Origin: Plantago ovata
Lineage: Eukaryota; Streptophyta; Magnoliopsida; Lamiales; Plantaginaceae
Reading direction: 5' to 3'
Length of the DNA: 64,000 nucleotides
Assembly: GCA_028274465.1 (NCBI GenBank)
Contig: CM051457.1
Span: 27,997,313 to 28,061,312, forward strand
Part shown: piece by piece, positions 32,490 through 44,338 of the stretch
Layout of the letters: every line of letters starts with the position of its first letter
How positions within the stretch are numbered: the first letter of the stretch is position 1
Program-made: the position numbers and the translations under genes
The notes under the pieces: generated by a model
The model's input: only the letters and a program-made list of their open reading frames with translations
Database searches by the model: none
Told to the model about the DNA's origin: nothing

Positions 32490-34514
32490 TTATTGTTCCT
32501 CTTTGGCTTCAAACCTTCTCAAGTAACCATCTCTTACTAATCCCTCTATCTCCGTCTTTAGCCACATACAATCTTCAGTGTCATGACCTTTCCCTCTATG
32601 AAATTTGCAATAAAGTCTAGAGTTTTCAGATCTCTCCGAAGGTTGTATAGGCTTTGGCCACTTTATGTTTATCTTCTGCTCAACTATCGATGCCAAGATG
32701 TCGGATCTTGGTCGATTTAGAGCTGTGTAGTATGTGTATCTCTTGGGTGGAGTTCTCTCCCTGGGGAAATGATTTCTCCCGTCTTTCCCTCCTCTTTGAT
32801 CTGGCTTCTTAAACTTCGAGGAATTGTTCGGATTGTTCGGCTTGATTAGTTCCTTATCTTTCTTGTACCCCGCTCTGATCTGCGCATTTTCTCTAAAATC
32901 TTCGGAGTTCTTGAAGCTAGAGCACATTTCATCAAAATCTTCGTCTGTCTCCAGATTTTGCCCATTTGTGGCTATCACATCTCTGAGTCTCTGATTGGTT
33001 GTATTCTCATACAGGTATATGGCCCTTTGTTTGACATTATGGGGTTCAACTTCCATGGCTACCTCATTGAATCTCACGAGAAAGTGACGTACATTCTCTT
33101 GAGGATCTTGGATGATCTTTTTGAGGTCAGTAGACGGTTTTTTCATCTTCCTCATTCTGTCAAACTTATGCACAAACTCGTTCTTGAGCTGCTCATAGCT
33201 CTTTATTGACCCGTGCGCTAATCGTCCCCACCAGTCCATAGCGTCGTCAAAGAGAGTGGTTGGAAATGTTAGAGCACACATGTTTTCATTGTGTCCATAC
33301 GCTTCCATCCTACTCTCAAACCTACTGATAAATCCGTATGGACATGATTTTCCATAATACTGCTCTAATGATGGTATGGTCGTGTCAGGCTTCTTTTGCT
33401 CTTTTCTGATTTCCAAACTCAATGGGTTCTTGATTTGGACTTTCTCCTTCTCTTTAGATGATATTCGCTTGCTTAGGTCATTCATTTTTTTAAGAAGTTC
33501 TCTCTGCTCTTTTGCTATCTCTTCCGGTGTCAATTGTTTCTCCATCTCTTGTCTTGTTTGTCCACCTCGTGGTTGAGTTTCCCTTGCATGCTCCTGGGAT
33601 CGATGAACAGTGGTAACCATCGCATCTTGAGTTGGAATTAGTTGAGTCGCGCTTATCCCTGAGGTGGATATCACTCTCGCGTTTTCCGCTTGAATATCCG
33701 ACCTTCTTTGGAGCACTTGCCTTAAATCTTCTGACCTTGTAACATCTTGTGCTTGACCTTGAGTAGTCCTCGTCTCCCATGGAAAAGTAAGTCTATCTTG
33801 AACTGGTCTACTTGATGTCCCACCCAAGTCCAAGTTCAGTGGACGTGTCGGAGCAGGAGGATTAACATGACGGATGTTATCCTGAGCATGCGATGGTGCT
33901 AACAAAGAGGTTGGAATCTCAGTGGTACCTCCTAACCCAAATTGAAACAAGTCATGAAGTCGACTTAGTTGCTCATTTGTCAAACCAAAGAGTGCGCGAT
34001 TGTCCAACACATGTCCATTTGGCAACACAAAATTCCTTTCCTGAGCTTGTGAATCTTGAACCGGGATAGCTGTCGTAACTACCCCCTCTGTCGAGCCAGG
34101 GACGAATGGTGGTGCTAATGGGTTCAACGGTTGAGATCCTTGAAGTGTGGTCTCAATTGTGGGATTTACTACCACCGGACTCACCGTCCTTGCTAGATTG
34201 TCTTGCACAAGATTTCTTCTGGCATCTTCTAGTTGACGTAACTCTTCCTCTGCCACTCTCCTTCGGTGTTCCAAGTTATTTAGCTCTGCTCTTTGAATAG
34301 CCAATCTCCTCTCTCTCTCTTGCTCATTACCCAGTGAATTTGTAGCTGAGTTACTGGCAGTGTCTCCATCTTGCTGTTCATTTCTTCTCCCTACATTTAT
34401 ATTTCTACTGACCCCACTATTTCCTCTTCCTCCTCTTGACTTTCCTCTTCCTCGGCCTGGTGGCCTTCCTCTTCCCCTTCCTTGGTTTCGAGTTGAATAA
34501 TTATGTCCTACCAT
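32490..34514 (-). CDS. gag: gag polyprotein, 674 aa
   Basis: It starts at an ATG 60 bp inside the 5' LTR. It has an Arg/Gly-rich N-terminus (RGRGRPPGRGRGKSRGG), a central coiled-coil of about residues 70-110, and the retrotransposon gag capsid region (about 390-560, with FESRMEAYGHNENMCALTFP and DAMDWWGRLAHGSIKSYEQL). Near the end is a CFHC-type zinc knuckle (YCKFHRGKGHDTEDC) as in Tat elements. It ends in TAA at 32490-32492, and the same frame continues into pol. Confidence 0.9.
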   Translation of the reverse strand: MVGHNYSTRNQGRGRGRPPGRGRGKSRGGRGNSGVSRNINVGRRNEQQDGDTASNSATNSLGNEQERERRLAIQRAELNNLEHRRRVAEEELRQLEDARRNLVQDNLARTVSPVVVNPTIETTLQGSQPLNPLAPPFVPGSTEGVVTTAIPVQDSQAQERNFVLPNGHVLDNRALFGLTNEQLSRLHDLFQFGLGGTTEIPTSLLAPSHAQDNIRHVNPPAPTRPLNLDLGGTSSRPVQDRLTFPWETRTTQGQAQDVTRSEDLRQVLQRRSDIQAENARVISTSGISATQLIPTQDAMVTTVHRSQEHARETQPRGGQTRQEMEKQLTPEEIAKEQRELLKKMNDLSKRISSKEKEKVQIKNPLSLEIRKEQKKPDTTIPSLEQYYGKSCPYGFISRFESRMEAYGHNENMCALTFPTTLFDDAMDWWGRLAHGSIKSYEQLKNEFVHKFDRMRKMKKPSTDLKKIIQDPQENVRHFLVRFNEVAMEVEPHNVKQRAIYLYENTTNQRLRDVIATNGQNLETDEDFDEMCSSFKNSEDFRENAQIRAGYKKDKELIKPNNPNNSSKFKKPDQRGGKDGRNHFPRERTPPKRYTYYTALNRPRSDILASIVEQKINIKWPKPIQPSERSENSRLYCKFHRGKGHDTEDCMWLKTEIEGLVRDGYLRRFEAKEEQ

Positions 34515-34552
34515 CTCTTCTCAGTGGAGTCCTGGAAATCTTTTAGTAAAGG

Positions 34553-34570
34553 TTCCCACAGACGGCGCCA
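34553..34570 (-). other. Primer-binding site of the element
   Basis: On the minus strand, three bases after the LTR, the sequence TGGCGCCGTCTGTGGGAA begins with TGG, complementary to a tRNA CCA end. It is not the initiator-Met type (TGGTATCAGAGC). The tRNA cannot be named without a search. Confidence 0.65.
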
Positions 34571-34573
34571 AAA

Positions 34574-35424
34574 TGTAGAGGTGAAAATCTAGTAAGATTA
34601 CAAACGCTCTTAAATTACAAACTTCTCGAACTATAAAGAACTACCAAACTCTCTAAGTCACCATAATTTAACACAACACGCAAGTCTTTGTTCAATGCGG
34701 GCTCCCAAGTCTTCTGGTTCTCTCTATGTCCAGTTGAGCACCTGAGATTAGAAAGGCGCGTGTGGATGTGTGTTTATCTCCGGCTTGCCTAAGTCAAGCC
34801 GGTGCGAGACTTTACTTGAAGGAGCTTGAAGGTTCTCCTTGTCCGAGAGTAATAAATGTACTTAATTAAGACCAGTTACCTTTTTCTTTGGAAATGGTGC
34901 CCTTATATAGTTGATGGCAAACCCTAGGTCCGCCCAATCTCCCGCTTCCACCTGTCAGCTTCATATTCGTCCACCTATGTTGAGTAGGCCCAACGTTGAC
35001 CTTTATGGGCTTGGCCCAGGCCCATTTGCGTACATCTTCTTGTGCTATCTAGAAGATTCCACACTTCTCTTGTCCTTTCTCTCTATGTCGTTGTGATGCG
35101 AACCTTGTCCTGATCCAATTGTAAGACAATACAAACAAGTATTTAAGCTTCGTAATAAATGAGCTTCGTATACTCTAACCTGTTAAGTGTTTGTGTAATG
35201 CTCCTTGTCTCTCTGACCATTGTTCCGGACCTCCAAATCTCTCCCTCTCTAAAAGGGGTTATTTTAATGAATTAGGCACATTTGTAAAAATGCCCTAGAG
35301 GTTCACATAATTCAAGGTTCGGATCCTCTAGGTTCGCGGCCTTTCACAGACGCTTGTACTTGCGAAGCCTCTTAGTTCGTGGTAAAACGCACGATACGAA
35401 CTAGACATATTTTCCTTATCAACA
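34574..35424 (-). repeat. 5' LTR of the Tat-lineage element
   Basis: 851 bp, TG...CA ends, with a TATATAAG box on the minus strand at about 34902-34909 and an AT-rich U5 toward 34574. It differs from the left LTR at one position seen (34631). Confidence 0.95.
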
Positions 35425-35429
35425 CATAC
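35425..35429. repeat. Target-site duplication (catac), right copy = HHO splice donor
   Basis: Directly follows the right LTR. On the minus strand it is gtatg immediately after exon 3 (…CCAAAAT), the first five bases of the intron. Confidence 0.9.
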
Positions 35430-36531
35430 ATTTTGGGCCTCCAAGCTGTTGCAGGGCATCAACAAACCGATTATGCAACTCTGGTGATCAGCACTTCCTG
35501 CTCTTCTTCTCCTGTTGCTGCTTGTACATGGTGTTCATGAGCTGTGTACTGTCGGCCCGTGCTTTCACACACTCCTCATCTGGCACATTAGTTGGAAGGG
35601 ATAATGATAGTCCATCATCACCATCAACCTTGTTGGTCTTGTCTTCCTCAGCATTTATCAGCTTCTTAAATGGCACGAATGCCCCTCCCCGATTCTTGAA
35701 ATTAGACCCCTGCACCAACCTGCTCTCTCCCCCTTCTTCATACTTCAGAAAATAAACATTACATTACATATAAGGCCAAACATTTTAGATTGTGTGTTTA
35801 TTTCTACTTTCTTTTTTTCCTTTTTAACATATAACAAAGTGCGATTCGCGTGCAATGCACGCTCTTGGGTGGCACTTGTATCGCACGCACCTTACTATTA
35901 CTTTTATTACAGAGAGATTTCTAATAACTAGAACCGGAGATGAAAAGTACAGGAAATTTACAGCTTCTCCAAGGTGGAGAAGGGATTCTGGTCGACTTTG
36001 ATCCCGATGAAGTGGATCGCTCCACAGTTGCACAGCACTCAACCAAACCGTCTTCTCATTCGGGTCCATGAGTGACATTTCTGCCCCTCCATTCCCCCCA
36101 TAGGATAACTCTTCAATGGCAATAATTGTTCCATCACTGGACCTGGTTGTTTTGCTTTCAACATGGAACTCTCCTCTTTCAAAGTTTCAATAGCTACAAA
36201 ATCAGAAAATAGTCCAAAACAAAAAAAACACACACACACACAGAAGTTAAAGTTTAGAAAAGAAAAAGGAAAAAAGAACCTTTTGTTTATGTTCTGAAAA
36301 TCAGATTCTGCCAAGGCAAGCAATTTCATACAATCTTGAATAAGGTTCACACACACAGGGAGTTCGCGATGGAAAACTTGAATCTTCCGCAGTTCCTCTT
36401 CCAACAAATGGACATACAGTCTTGCCGATTTCATTGAGAAATCATCGATCTGAGACGCTTCGATCAAAATGTCTGAAATGGTTTTTGGCATCCACATAGC
36501 AGAAGAATTCATGTTCTCCATTTCTTTCTTG

Positions 36532-37889
36532 AAATTGTATTGTTTGTATCTGTTCTTCTAGCAAGTATAACTGATACTAAAAAACATGCATGAGATGGTG
36601 ATGAGAATCTATCTCAAACTTTTCGCATATTTTGGTTTAATGTTTTAGTCAAGAATTCTGAGAATCTATCTCAAACTTTTTTTTTTGGTGGCAGATATTA
36701 ACACTTTCAACTATAGCATTTGTATGCAACCACTTCAACAAAGGACTTATATTAAAGTGATGACTGGATAGAAGAAAATTTTGTCTTCAATTAGACTTGT
36801 TATAATTATCTTTTGCGCTTTACTTAGTAGGATGATGACATTAATTTATTAGTCAGAATGCACAGTTGTAGTAATTCATATTAAGTCAGGACGCAAAAAT
36901 ATAAACAGCTTAGCTTTTCTTGAGTTGTGAATTAAAATGCTTCTAAAGTAAACTACTTGTCTTTTCATTCATTTGGCTTTGTTGAATGGAGTACTTATCG
37001 CATTTATCCTATTATGAGAGTCGGTAAACATATTGTGAATCGAACCTGAAGACTATATTCGTGTATCCGTGTGTTTGAACATTGGTGCAAGCATTTATGT
37101 TATTAGAAGAATGATCAAACACGTCTTAACTCGAAAATGAGGACTCTTTGTGCATGTTAAGTCACCTTATCAGCTGATTTCACCTCATCGGCTATCAATC
37201 ACTTTAATGGTTCGTTTTGTCAAATAAAAACTATATGGATGAACCTATGACATTAATGGTTTGATTTTACATAAAGTGCGACCGTTATTCAATCCTCGTA
37301 CTGTCGAGCTAGGGTTGTTGTTAAACGAGTAAAATTTTAGACTCGAGCCATATCTTTTGTACTCGATCTGAGCTCGTTTGGGCTCAAACGAGCTCGCTCT
37401 TGAACCAAGCTCAACCTTCATTATTAAAAATATATATATAATAATAATAATAAATAAATAGATAAATGCTAACATAGTACCTTGTCTAGCCTAGAAAGGT
37501 ATGAATGTGTTGTATATAAATCGAAAATTTTCAAAGCCAACACAAATTTTCACCCGGTCTTAGTACCACATTGGCCTTCAACTGCCTAGCCCTCAAATCC
37601 ACATTTTTATTGTTGAATCATTAACAGTTGGTGGAATATGAACTCTTCCATCATGTAATGTGTACTAATATTTAACTGTATAATAATAACATCAACATAA
37701 AATCTCCATCCAAAATTGATATTCCTGTATTATTTTTCAATTTTCATATAACAGAAAAAAAAAAATTCATTAGATACGGGCAGTTCTTTACTATCACAGT
37801 ATCACATACTAGAGGTTCACAACTCGGTCAGGAGTCAGGACCAACCAAAACTACAAGGTAATATGATATTTACCCCCTCTGTTTCATTC
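36532..37889. other. Spacer upstream of the HHO-like gene and downstream of ClpB
   Basis: The part 36560-36870 is duplicated at 19510-19760. A microsatellite (ATA)n/(ATAA)n lies at 37429-37460. The remainder is AT-rich with no coding frame. Confidence 0.5.
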
Positions 37890-40800
37890 TCACAATTTAG
37901 ATGAAAAAGCTTCTTCTTGGCTTTCAGATGATGCAGCGTCTGAAACCGACGGGCCTCTCCTGAAGGTGAGCTTCTGCTGCGGTAACTGGCCATTGGAGAA
38001 AGCTGTGACTTCAGTATCTACAAGAACTGTATCCTCATCCTTAAAATCTCCTCTCAAAATCCCCTTGGCAAGCTCATTTTCAACATATTGTTGGATCACC
38101 CGCTTTACAGGCCTAGCTCCGTAGTTTGGATCATATCCCAAGCTTCCCAGGAGTTGTATTGCAGCTTCGCTCACCTGAATCTTCATTTTCTTATCTGCTA
38201 TTCTCTTTTGCACTCTGTCCAACTGTCATAATACATTGAAAAGAGCATCAGCATAACTAACTTTTTCTAGAAACAAAATTTCCAAACACAACCTCCAAGT
38301 AGTATTTATCATAATTGCATGAATCTTAATACAGGAGTTAAACGCAAGTTGACAGGTACAGCCCCAAGAGTGTCAAGAGAAAGGACTACAAGGAAAGGCA
38401 GCAAATTGGCACCGATTAGTCAAATAAAAGGTCACCCATCCATGGATACTCAGAAAGATTCCAAACATACTCCACCAGGCTCAGCTCAGACCTCAGATGA
38501 CAACCTCTAGGGAAAAGGAAAAAAAAAGGAAGAACAAAGTTCGCCAGCAAAGAAGAATAGCAAGTGCCTGACGAAACATCACTTCGGTATTTTTGTACTT
38601 AAAAGATCATATATCCAACCAAAACGCTATTAATATGGTGACCTTTTCAAGTTTCTTGTAAGTTTTAATGCCAAGTAAACACAATGCAAAAACAAACCAA
38701 CAGCTGGAGCATGAACATTATGAACCCAACTTAAATTTTTTCATATTCATTGACCAACATTGTAATAAAGGTTCATAGAGATATACTTGATTACTTCTAG
38801 ATGTTGTGTAAAGTTCAAATGGATGCTTTATCAGATAAAGGGCACTTACTTGTAATCTGACAATCCTGCTAATCTGATCACGATCAAGAGGCTGGAACAC
38901 TATATATTCATCCACACGATTCATGAACTCAGGACGGAAGATTGATCTGGCAGCCTCCATCACCCTTTTCTTAATAGTTTCATAAGCAATCTCCTTAGGT
39001 GAGTCATCGTCCTCCGTGTTAAGTATATATTGCGAACCAACATTTGATGTCATAATTATGACTGTGTTTGTGAAACTGACAGTACGTCCCTGTGAGTCTG
39101 TTACTCTACCATCATCCAAGATTTGAAGAAACACATTAAAAACATCCGCATGAGCCTTTTCAATCTCATCAAACAGAATAACCGAGTATGGTCTTCTGCG
39201 AACCGTCTCCGTCAATTGTCCCCCTTCTTCATACCCGACATAACCTGGAGGCGCGCCGATCAATCGTGATACTGCATGCTTTTCCATGTACTCACTCATA
39301 TCAATTCTTACAAGAGCTTCTTCAGTGTTGAACATGTAGGATGCAAGAGCCTTCGCCAGCTCAGTCTTACCCACTCCTGTTGGACCCATGAACATAAAAC
39401 TAGCAATTGGGCGATGCGGGTCTGAAAGGCCAGCCCTGGATCTTTGTATAGCCTCTGCTACAGCTGTAACTGCAGGATCTTGACCAACAACACGTCTATG
39501 CAGTTCTTCTTCCAAATGCAACAACTTGTCCCTCTCAGATTGTTGCAGTTTGGATACAGGAATTCCTGTCCATTTGGCTACAATCTCGGCAATGTCATTG
39601 CCTGTCACTTCTTCTCTAAGCATAGACTTGCCAGACTTCATGTAATCATCCAATTCCTTTTCTGCAGTTTCGAGCTGACGTTGCAAAGAATTTAAGCTTC
39701 CATACTTCAGTTCAGCTGCACGATTAAGGTCGTACTCACGCTCAGCCTGTTGGATCTCGAGATTTACTCTATCAACCTGAAACATATATATACAAGTCAA
39801 AATGATGACCACGAATATGACGTTGTCTAAAGACATATGGCCACCATCACCGTGCCTGGAGATACCATACTGATCTATTAATGCATGCATACAGCTAGTC
39901 AACTAAACACATACCTCTTCCTTAATAGACTGTATACGTGTCATAACATTTTTCTCATGCTCCCACTGGTCATTGAGCTCCTCCTGTTTCTCCTTCAAGA
40001 GAGACAATTCTGACTCTAGACGATTTAACCTATCCTTTGATGCTCTGTCAGTGTCATTTGTGAGTGAGAGCCTTTCCATTTCAAGTTTTAGAACTGCACG
40101 GTTAATCTCATCCAGAGCTGTAGGTTTTGAAGTAATCTCCATTTTCAACTTTGCAGCCGCTTCATCAACCAAGTCAATAGCTGCATTCAGAACACAAATT
40201 TTGTCATGAAATTGCTAACGTCATCCCAGTACAGTAACCAGAAAGAAACAGAACTATCAACTATCGCTACAAACTCAATCTGTCAATAAAACATAATTTA
40301 TTTGCATATCAAACATAAAGGCATTTACTATATCCTGAATGCTACAATGCAAGGACCCAACCATGACAGTGGTTTTCAATTGTTAGACTTGACATGCAGT
40401 AGATTAATACACATCCATCTGTATACTGACGGAGATAATTCCAAAAACGAAATGTAAGTATGATTTAAGAACTGGCTTGCTGAGAAAACCTTCTAATACA
40501 AAAGAAAAACAGTAAGCGCACAGAATAAGCTTTGAACTCAATTCTCATGCAAAAATAACTTCACTAGTAAATTGCACAAATATTTCATGTGAGTCAGCAA
40601 ATCTACAAGACTTCCGTACCTTTGTCAGGAAGAAATCTTCCACTGATGTAGCGGTCTGATAAAATTGCAGCTTCAACGAGGGCACCATCCGAAATGCGGA
40701 CTCCATGATGCAACTCATATCGTTCCCTCAACCCTCGAAGAATAGAGATCGTGTCTTCTACAGTAGGTTGGTCAACATAGACTTGTTGGAACCGACGTTC

Positions 40801-43800
40801 TAGGGCAGGATCTTTCTCAATGTACTTACGGTACTCGTCTAAGGTAGTAGCTCCTATGCACCTAAGCTCTCCACGGCCAAGCATGGGCTTTAGGAGATTT
40901 CCTGCGTCCATCGCACCATTGGTGGCACCTGGCATACATGAAAAATTAATTTGATGCTTTGTTTGGTGGACTAATTTTAAATCGACAGAGCGCCATATAC
41001 ACTACCATGCGTTTACGATAGACGTTTGTTGTACATGAATAAGTTAGATCGAGTAAGTACAAAAGGGAATGTGAAATGTCAACTTACTGAACAGGAAGCA
41101 TTACCTGCACCAACTACCGTGTGAATCTCATCGATAAAAAGAATTATCTGCCCATCTGAATCAGTTACTTCCTTGAGCACAGCCTTTAGTCGATCTTCAA
41201 ATTCACCGCGGTATTTTGCACCAGCAATAAGAGCTCCCATGTCAAGAGATATCAACTGCAATTTCAAAATAGCAATAGCGCAAATATTTTGTTATTTAGT
41301 CAAGAACCCAGACCAAAAAAAATTTAAAATTAATAATTCAATAACTCATCAACATGTAAATACTAAAGATACAGATTAAAAGTTAACAAACGTAGCAACG
41401 TTGCTATAAACTCACCTTACGGTTCATCAACGCCTGTGGGACATCTCCTTGCACAATCCTCTGAGCTAGGCTGTCATAAGAAGCAAATCCATGAATGAGA
41501 AACCTCAAAATTAGTTTAAGTAGAAAGGGATTAGCTGTTGAATGCTGGGCTCTTAATATGGACAAACAAAGACGTAGCCCTAATCTACCACTATGGGGCT
41601 AAAACTCATTAAGGTTCTGCATTTGGTTCATGTTCACTTGTATTAACACCCTCCCCAGGCACTAACTTTGTGCAACATCCCTATCTATTACTTTAAGTCA
41701 CTATGTACATGCATTCAGCTATAAACATAAAGTCAGAGGCCATATTTTGTGGATAGACGAAAGAAAATCCTGTAACTATAGCCCAATGAAAACGAAGATT
41801 AACAAAAAATCAACACACTGAATTAAACTGTGTACATGCATTCAGCTATGTACATAAACTCAGAGGCCATATTTTGTGAATAGACGAAAGAAAATTCAGT
41901 GATTATAGCCCAATGGAAACGAAGATTAAGAAAAAATCAACACTCTGAATTAAACTGTGACATGGAGATAAGGTCCCACAGCACATCATTTTTCACCAAA
42001 ACGAACATATATTTTACAGCTTACCCTTCAGATATTGCAGTTTTCCCAACACCTGGCTCACCAATTAGAACAGGATTGTTCTTAGTTCTCCTTGAAAGAA
42101 TCTGGATGCATCTGCGTATTTCATCATCTCTTCCTATAACAGGGTCCAACTTCCCTGATCTCGCCATAGCTGTTAGATCTTTTCCATATTTCTCTAGTGC
42201 TTCATATTTACCTTCAGGATCTGTATGAAATTATAAAGATATGATTACCTTTCAAGTAGAAATCACTCAAAAGATGGTATAATCCGGAACAACACTCAAA
42301 ATTCCAAACATCAAATAATACTTGCACCAATTCCAGCAACCCATTACAGCTTAACAGTTAACACATATAACTCTACATTTTACGTGTTAGGTTTAGCTTG
42401 CAACAAACTTATTTTTTCCAAGAACTTATCTTGTGAAGTAAGAGATTATACATCAATTCATCAGCTACTTCTAGTGTTGCAAAGGAACAAAACTAGGAAT
42501 TGTCTTCTCCTTCTCACCAAATGGGAATTAAAACATACATGCACACAGCACCAGTTATATAAACTAACCCCAGCGCGGCATGGTGTTAAATCCATTTCAG
42601 CCATCTTAACCATCACGAAATGTAAATATCAATCTAATGAACTAGGAGCAGAGAAGAATTTAACAAGTTCCTCCAGTACTAGAGACCAGGACAGGGAAGA
42701 AAACATTCTAGTCTCTGGTAACCACATGACTCTGCCAAAGCACATCATGCACTTAAACTAGTAGAATCCAAGTGCAGAACTCCAAGATAGCAGGGCGAGA
42801 AAGCATTTAATGGTATGTTCTGGAAACAAGTATTACCTTGGTCAATAACTGTCTGGCGACCCCTAATGGATTGGATTGCCTCTTTAACAGATTTCTGAGA
42901 AAGTTGGAAATCCTTAAACAATTGTTTCCCAAACCGATTATCCTGCGCAAAACCAAGAACTAAATGCTCCACCGACACAAATGAATCACCAAACTCTTTC
43001 TTGTACTCCCTGGCTCGCTGGATTAGCCCTTCAAGATCTCGTCCTAACATCGATCCAGCTGACTCACCAAGAACCTGCCACATGATTGCATTTCTAATCA
43101 TTTGGAAATCTGTCAACCAAAATTCCAGAAATAAAAGCAGTAGGTAAAATGCAAGCTCATAAATTGTAGTCTCCAGAAAATAGATGGAAACTAAACAAAA
43201 AAGATCCTAGGTATCTCATGCCGGCACGTTTAACAACCACTGCTTCCAAACACCAGTCTAAGCCTAAGTTTCCAATATATTCATCAACTCTTTCTAACAA
43301 CTTTGTGGTTAAATAAACTGTAATTCACTTTATCTCAACCATTGATCACCTTTCTGAATACAAAAAGAGTACAACCACTACATGCAATTTCACTATATAT
43401 GCAACACTAACATCACAGCTCAAGATATCCTAATGATCAAAATCACCAAATTTGTCATGTCCAAATCTAAGCAATTACAGTTTATATCAAACTTATTTAG
43501 AATCCAGCTCCCTGCCATTCACCAGACAATTTATATATGAAATCTCAAGATATCTTAATGATCAATATCAGCAATTTGACAATTCCAAAGTTGAGCAACC
43601 TAAATGTTTATCAAACTGAAACTACAGTTCACCTCAATGCCATTCACCACACACCAAAAATCAACTAAAACAAAAGCTTCTACTACCTTCGGCTGGCGTT
43701 CGATGTACTTCTCAGTAGCCTCCAGCAACTTGGTGTTATCCACGCCCACTTTGGCGAATATCCTCCGAGCAAGCCCATTCTTCTGCTCCAAAAGTGCTTT

Positions 43801-44338
43801 CATCAAATGCTCAGTCTCCACTATCTGATGCTTGTATTCCTTCGCCACCTCTGGCGACGACACAATGGCCTGCCAAGCCATCTCCGTAAATTCCGACTGT
43901 GTTATCTGCACCAAACAACAAAATCACTCCACTGAGAAATCAGAAATGCACAAAAAAGGTGAAAAACTCACTCAACAAATCATTACACAGAATCGTATCA
44001 CTATAGAACCACTCAATTCATCAGCACGTGACACAACATCACAATTAATAAGAACTATAATGGAAAACCAAAATGCACAAAAAAACACTCACTCTGCCAC
44101 TAGTCGACGCATCACACCTAACAACAAGCGAACTCGATCTCCTACCAAATCTCTCACTCGAAATTCCACCATTACGCCCTAATCTCACTGAATTACTACT
44201 CAATTTGACTGCCCGTGGTTTAGCCGATAAGTTAACGCACACCGGCGGCCGGTAGAACGGAGTCGCTCTATTGGAACAATCCGAGGGCGGTACAGTGAGC
44301 TGAGCGGCAGCAAAGGAAGGCGTAGAAGAAGCAGCCAT
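37890..44338 (-). CDS. CLPB3: ClpB/Hsp100 chaperone, chloroplast type, ten exons, 979 aa
   Basis: Exons (minus): 44093-44338, 43687-43905, 42837-43074, 42025-42220, 41416-41470, 41105-41255, 40620-40928, 39915-40180, 38850-39776 and 37890-38222. Lengths sum to 2,940 nt, exactly 980 codons. The first exon encodes a Ser/Arg-rich chloroplast transit peptide ending near RSSSLVVRC. Then follow the Clp N domain ([12 protein letters not shown]), the first AAA+ module with GEPGVGKT and [12 protein letters not shown], the coiled-coil middle domain that separates ClpB from ClpC, and the second AAA+ module with [19 protein letters not shown] and an arginine-finger region. ClpB resolubilises aggregated proteins with Hsp70; the plastid form is needed for chloroplast development and heat tolerance. 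No broken motif was seen. Confidence 0.95.
41704..41958. repeat. Direct tandem duplication in a ClpB intron (about 128 bp, two units)
   Basis: Two adjacent copies share gtacatgcattcagctat, cagaggccatattttgtg and caatg(a/g)aaacgaagatta. They differ at a modest number of positions and lie inside the intron between exons 4 and 5. Confidence 0.75.
43420..43660. repeat. Diverged direct duplication in ClpB intron 2
   Basis: The segments 43420-43530 and 43551-43650 share ctcaagatatc-taatgatcaa, a tttatatcaaact-like part and ctgccattcacca. They are clearly related but diverged. Confidence 0.55.

Larger units (their letters stand above)
21466..35424 (-). mobile_element. Complete Ty3/gypsy LTR retrotransposon, Tat lineage, 13,959 bp
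   Basis: The element has two near-identical 851-bp LTRs, a 5-bp target duplication, a primer-binding site, gag and pol with intact protease, RT, two RNase H modules and integrase, and an antisense gene. The order gag, PR, RT, RH, aRH, INT and the archaeal-type second RNase H are diagnostic of the Tat group (Retand, Grande, Ogre relatives). An extra antisense gene near the 3' LTR is known for several Tat families. Coding capacity appears complete apart from a TAA between gag and pol and a frame change in the antisense gene. It may be autonomous and recently active. Confidence 0.93.
20930..36521 (-). pseudogene. HHO/NIGT1-like GARP (MYB-type) transcription factor gene, split by a retrotransposon
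   Basis: Minus-strand pieces: exon 1 (36521-36280, MENMNSS, then the LEEELRKIQVFHRELPVCVN helix typical of HHO proteins), exon 2 (about 36191-35964, with EEQ/LLPLKSYP and TVWLSAVQLWSDP), exon 3 (about 35740-35430, with GGAFVPFK and the start of the GARP domain), exon 4 (21240-21164, [20 protein letters not shown]) and exon 5 (21082 to about 20930, KYRIHIKK). The family represses nitrate and phosphate-starvation genes in Arabidopsis. The 14-kb element sits between exons 3 and 4. Defects: TGA at 35488-35490 where the family has a conserved Trp before SPELH; exon 1 and exon 2 do not join in phase with the only visible GT-AG pair; and a G-run near 36098-36105 separates two frames of exon 2. It is probably a pseudogene, though assembly errors remain possible. 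Confidence 0.75.

Noticed and set aside
38319-38510. A 63-codon plus-strand frame in the last ClpB intron
   Set aside because: It is intron sequence with no homology recognised.
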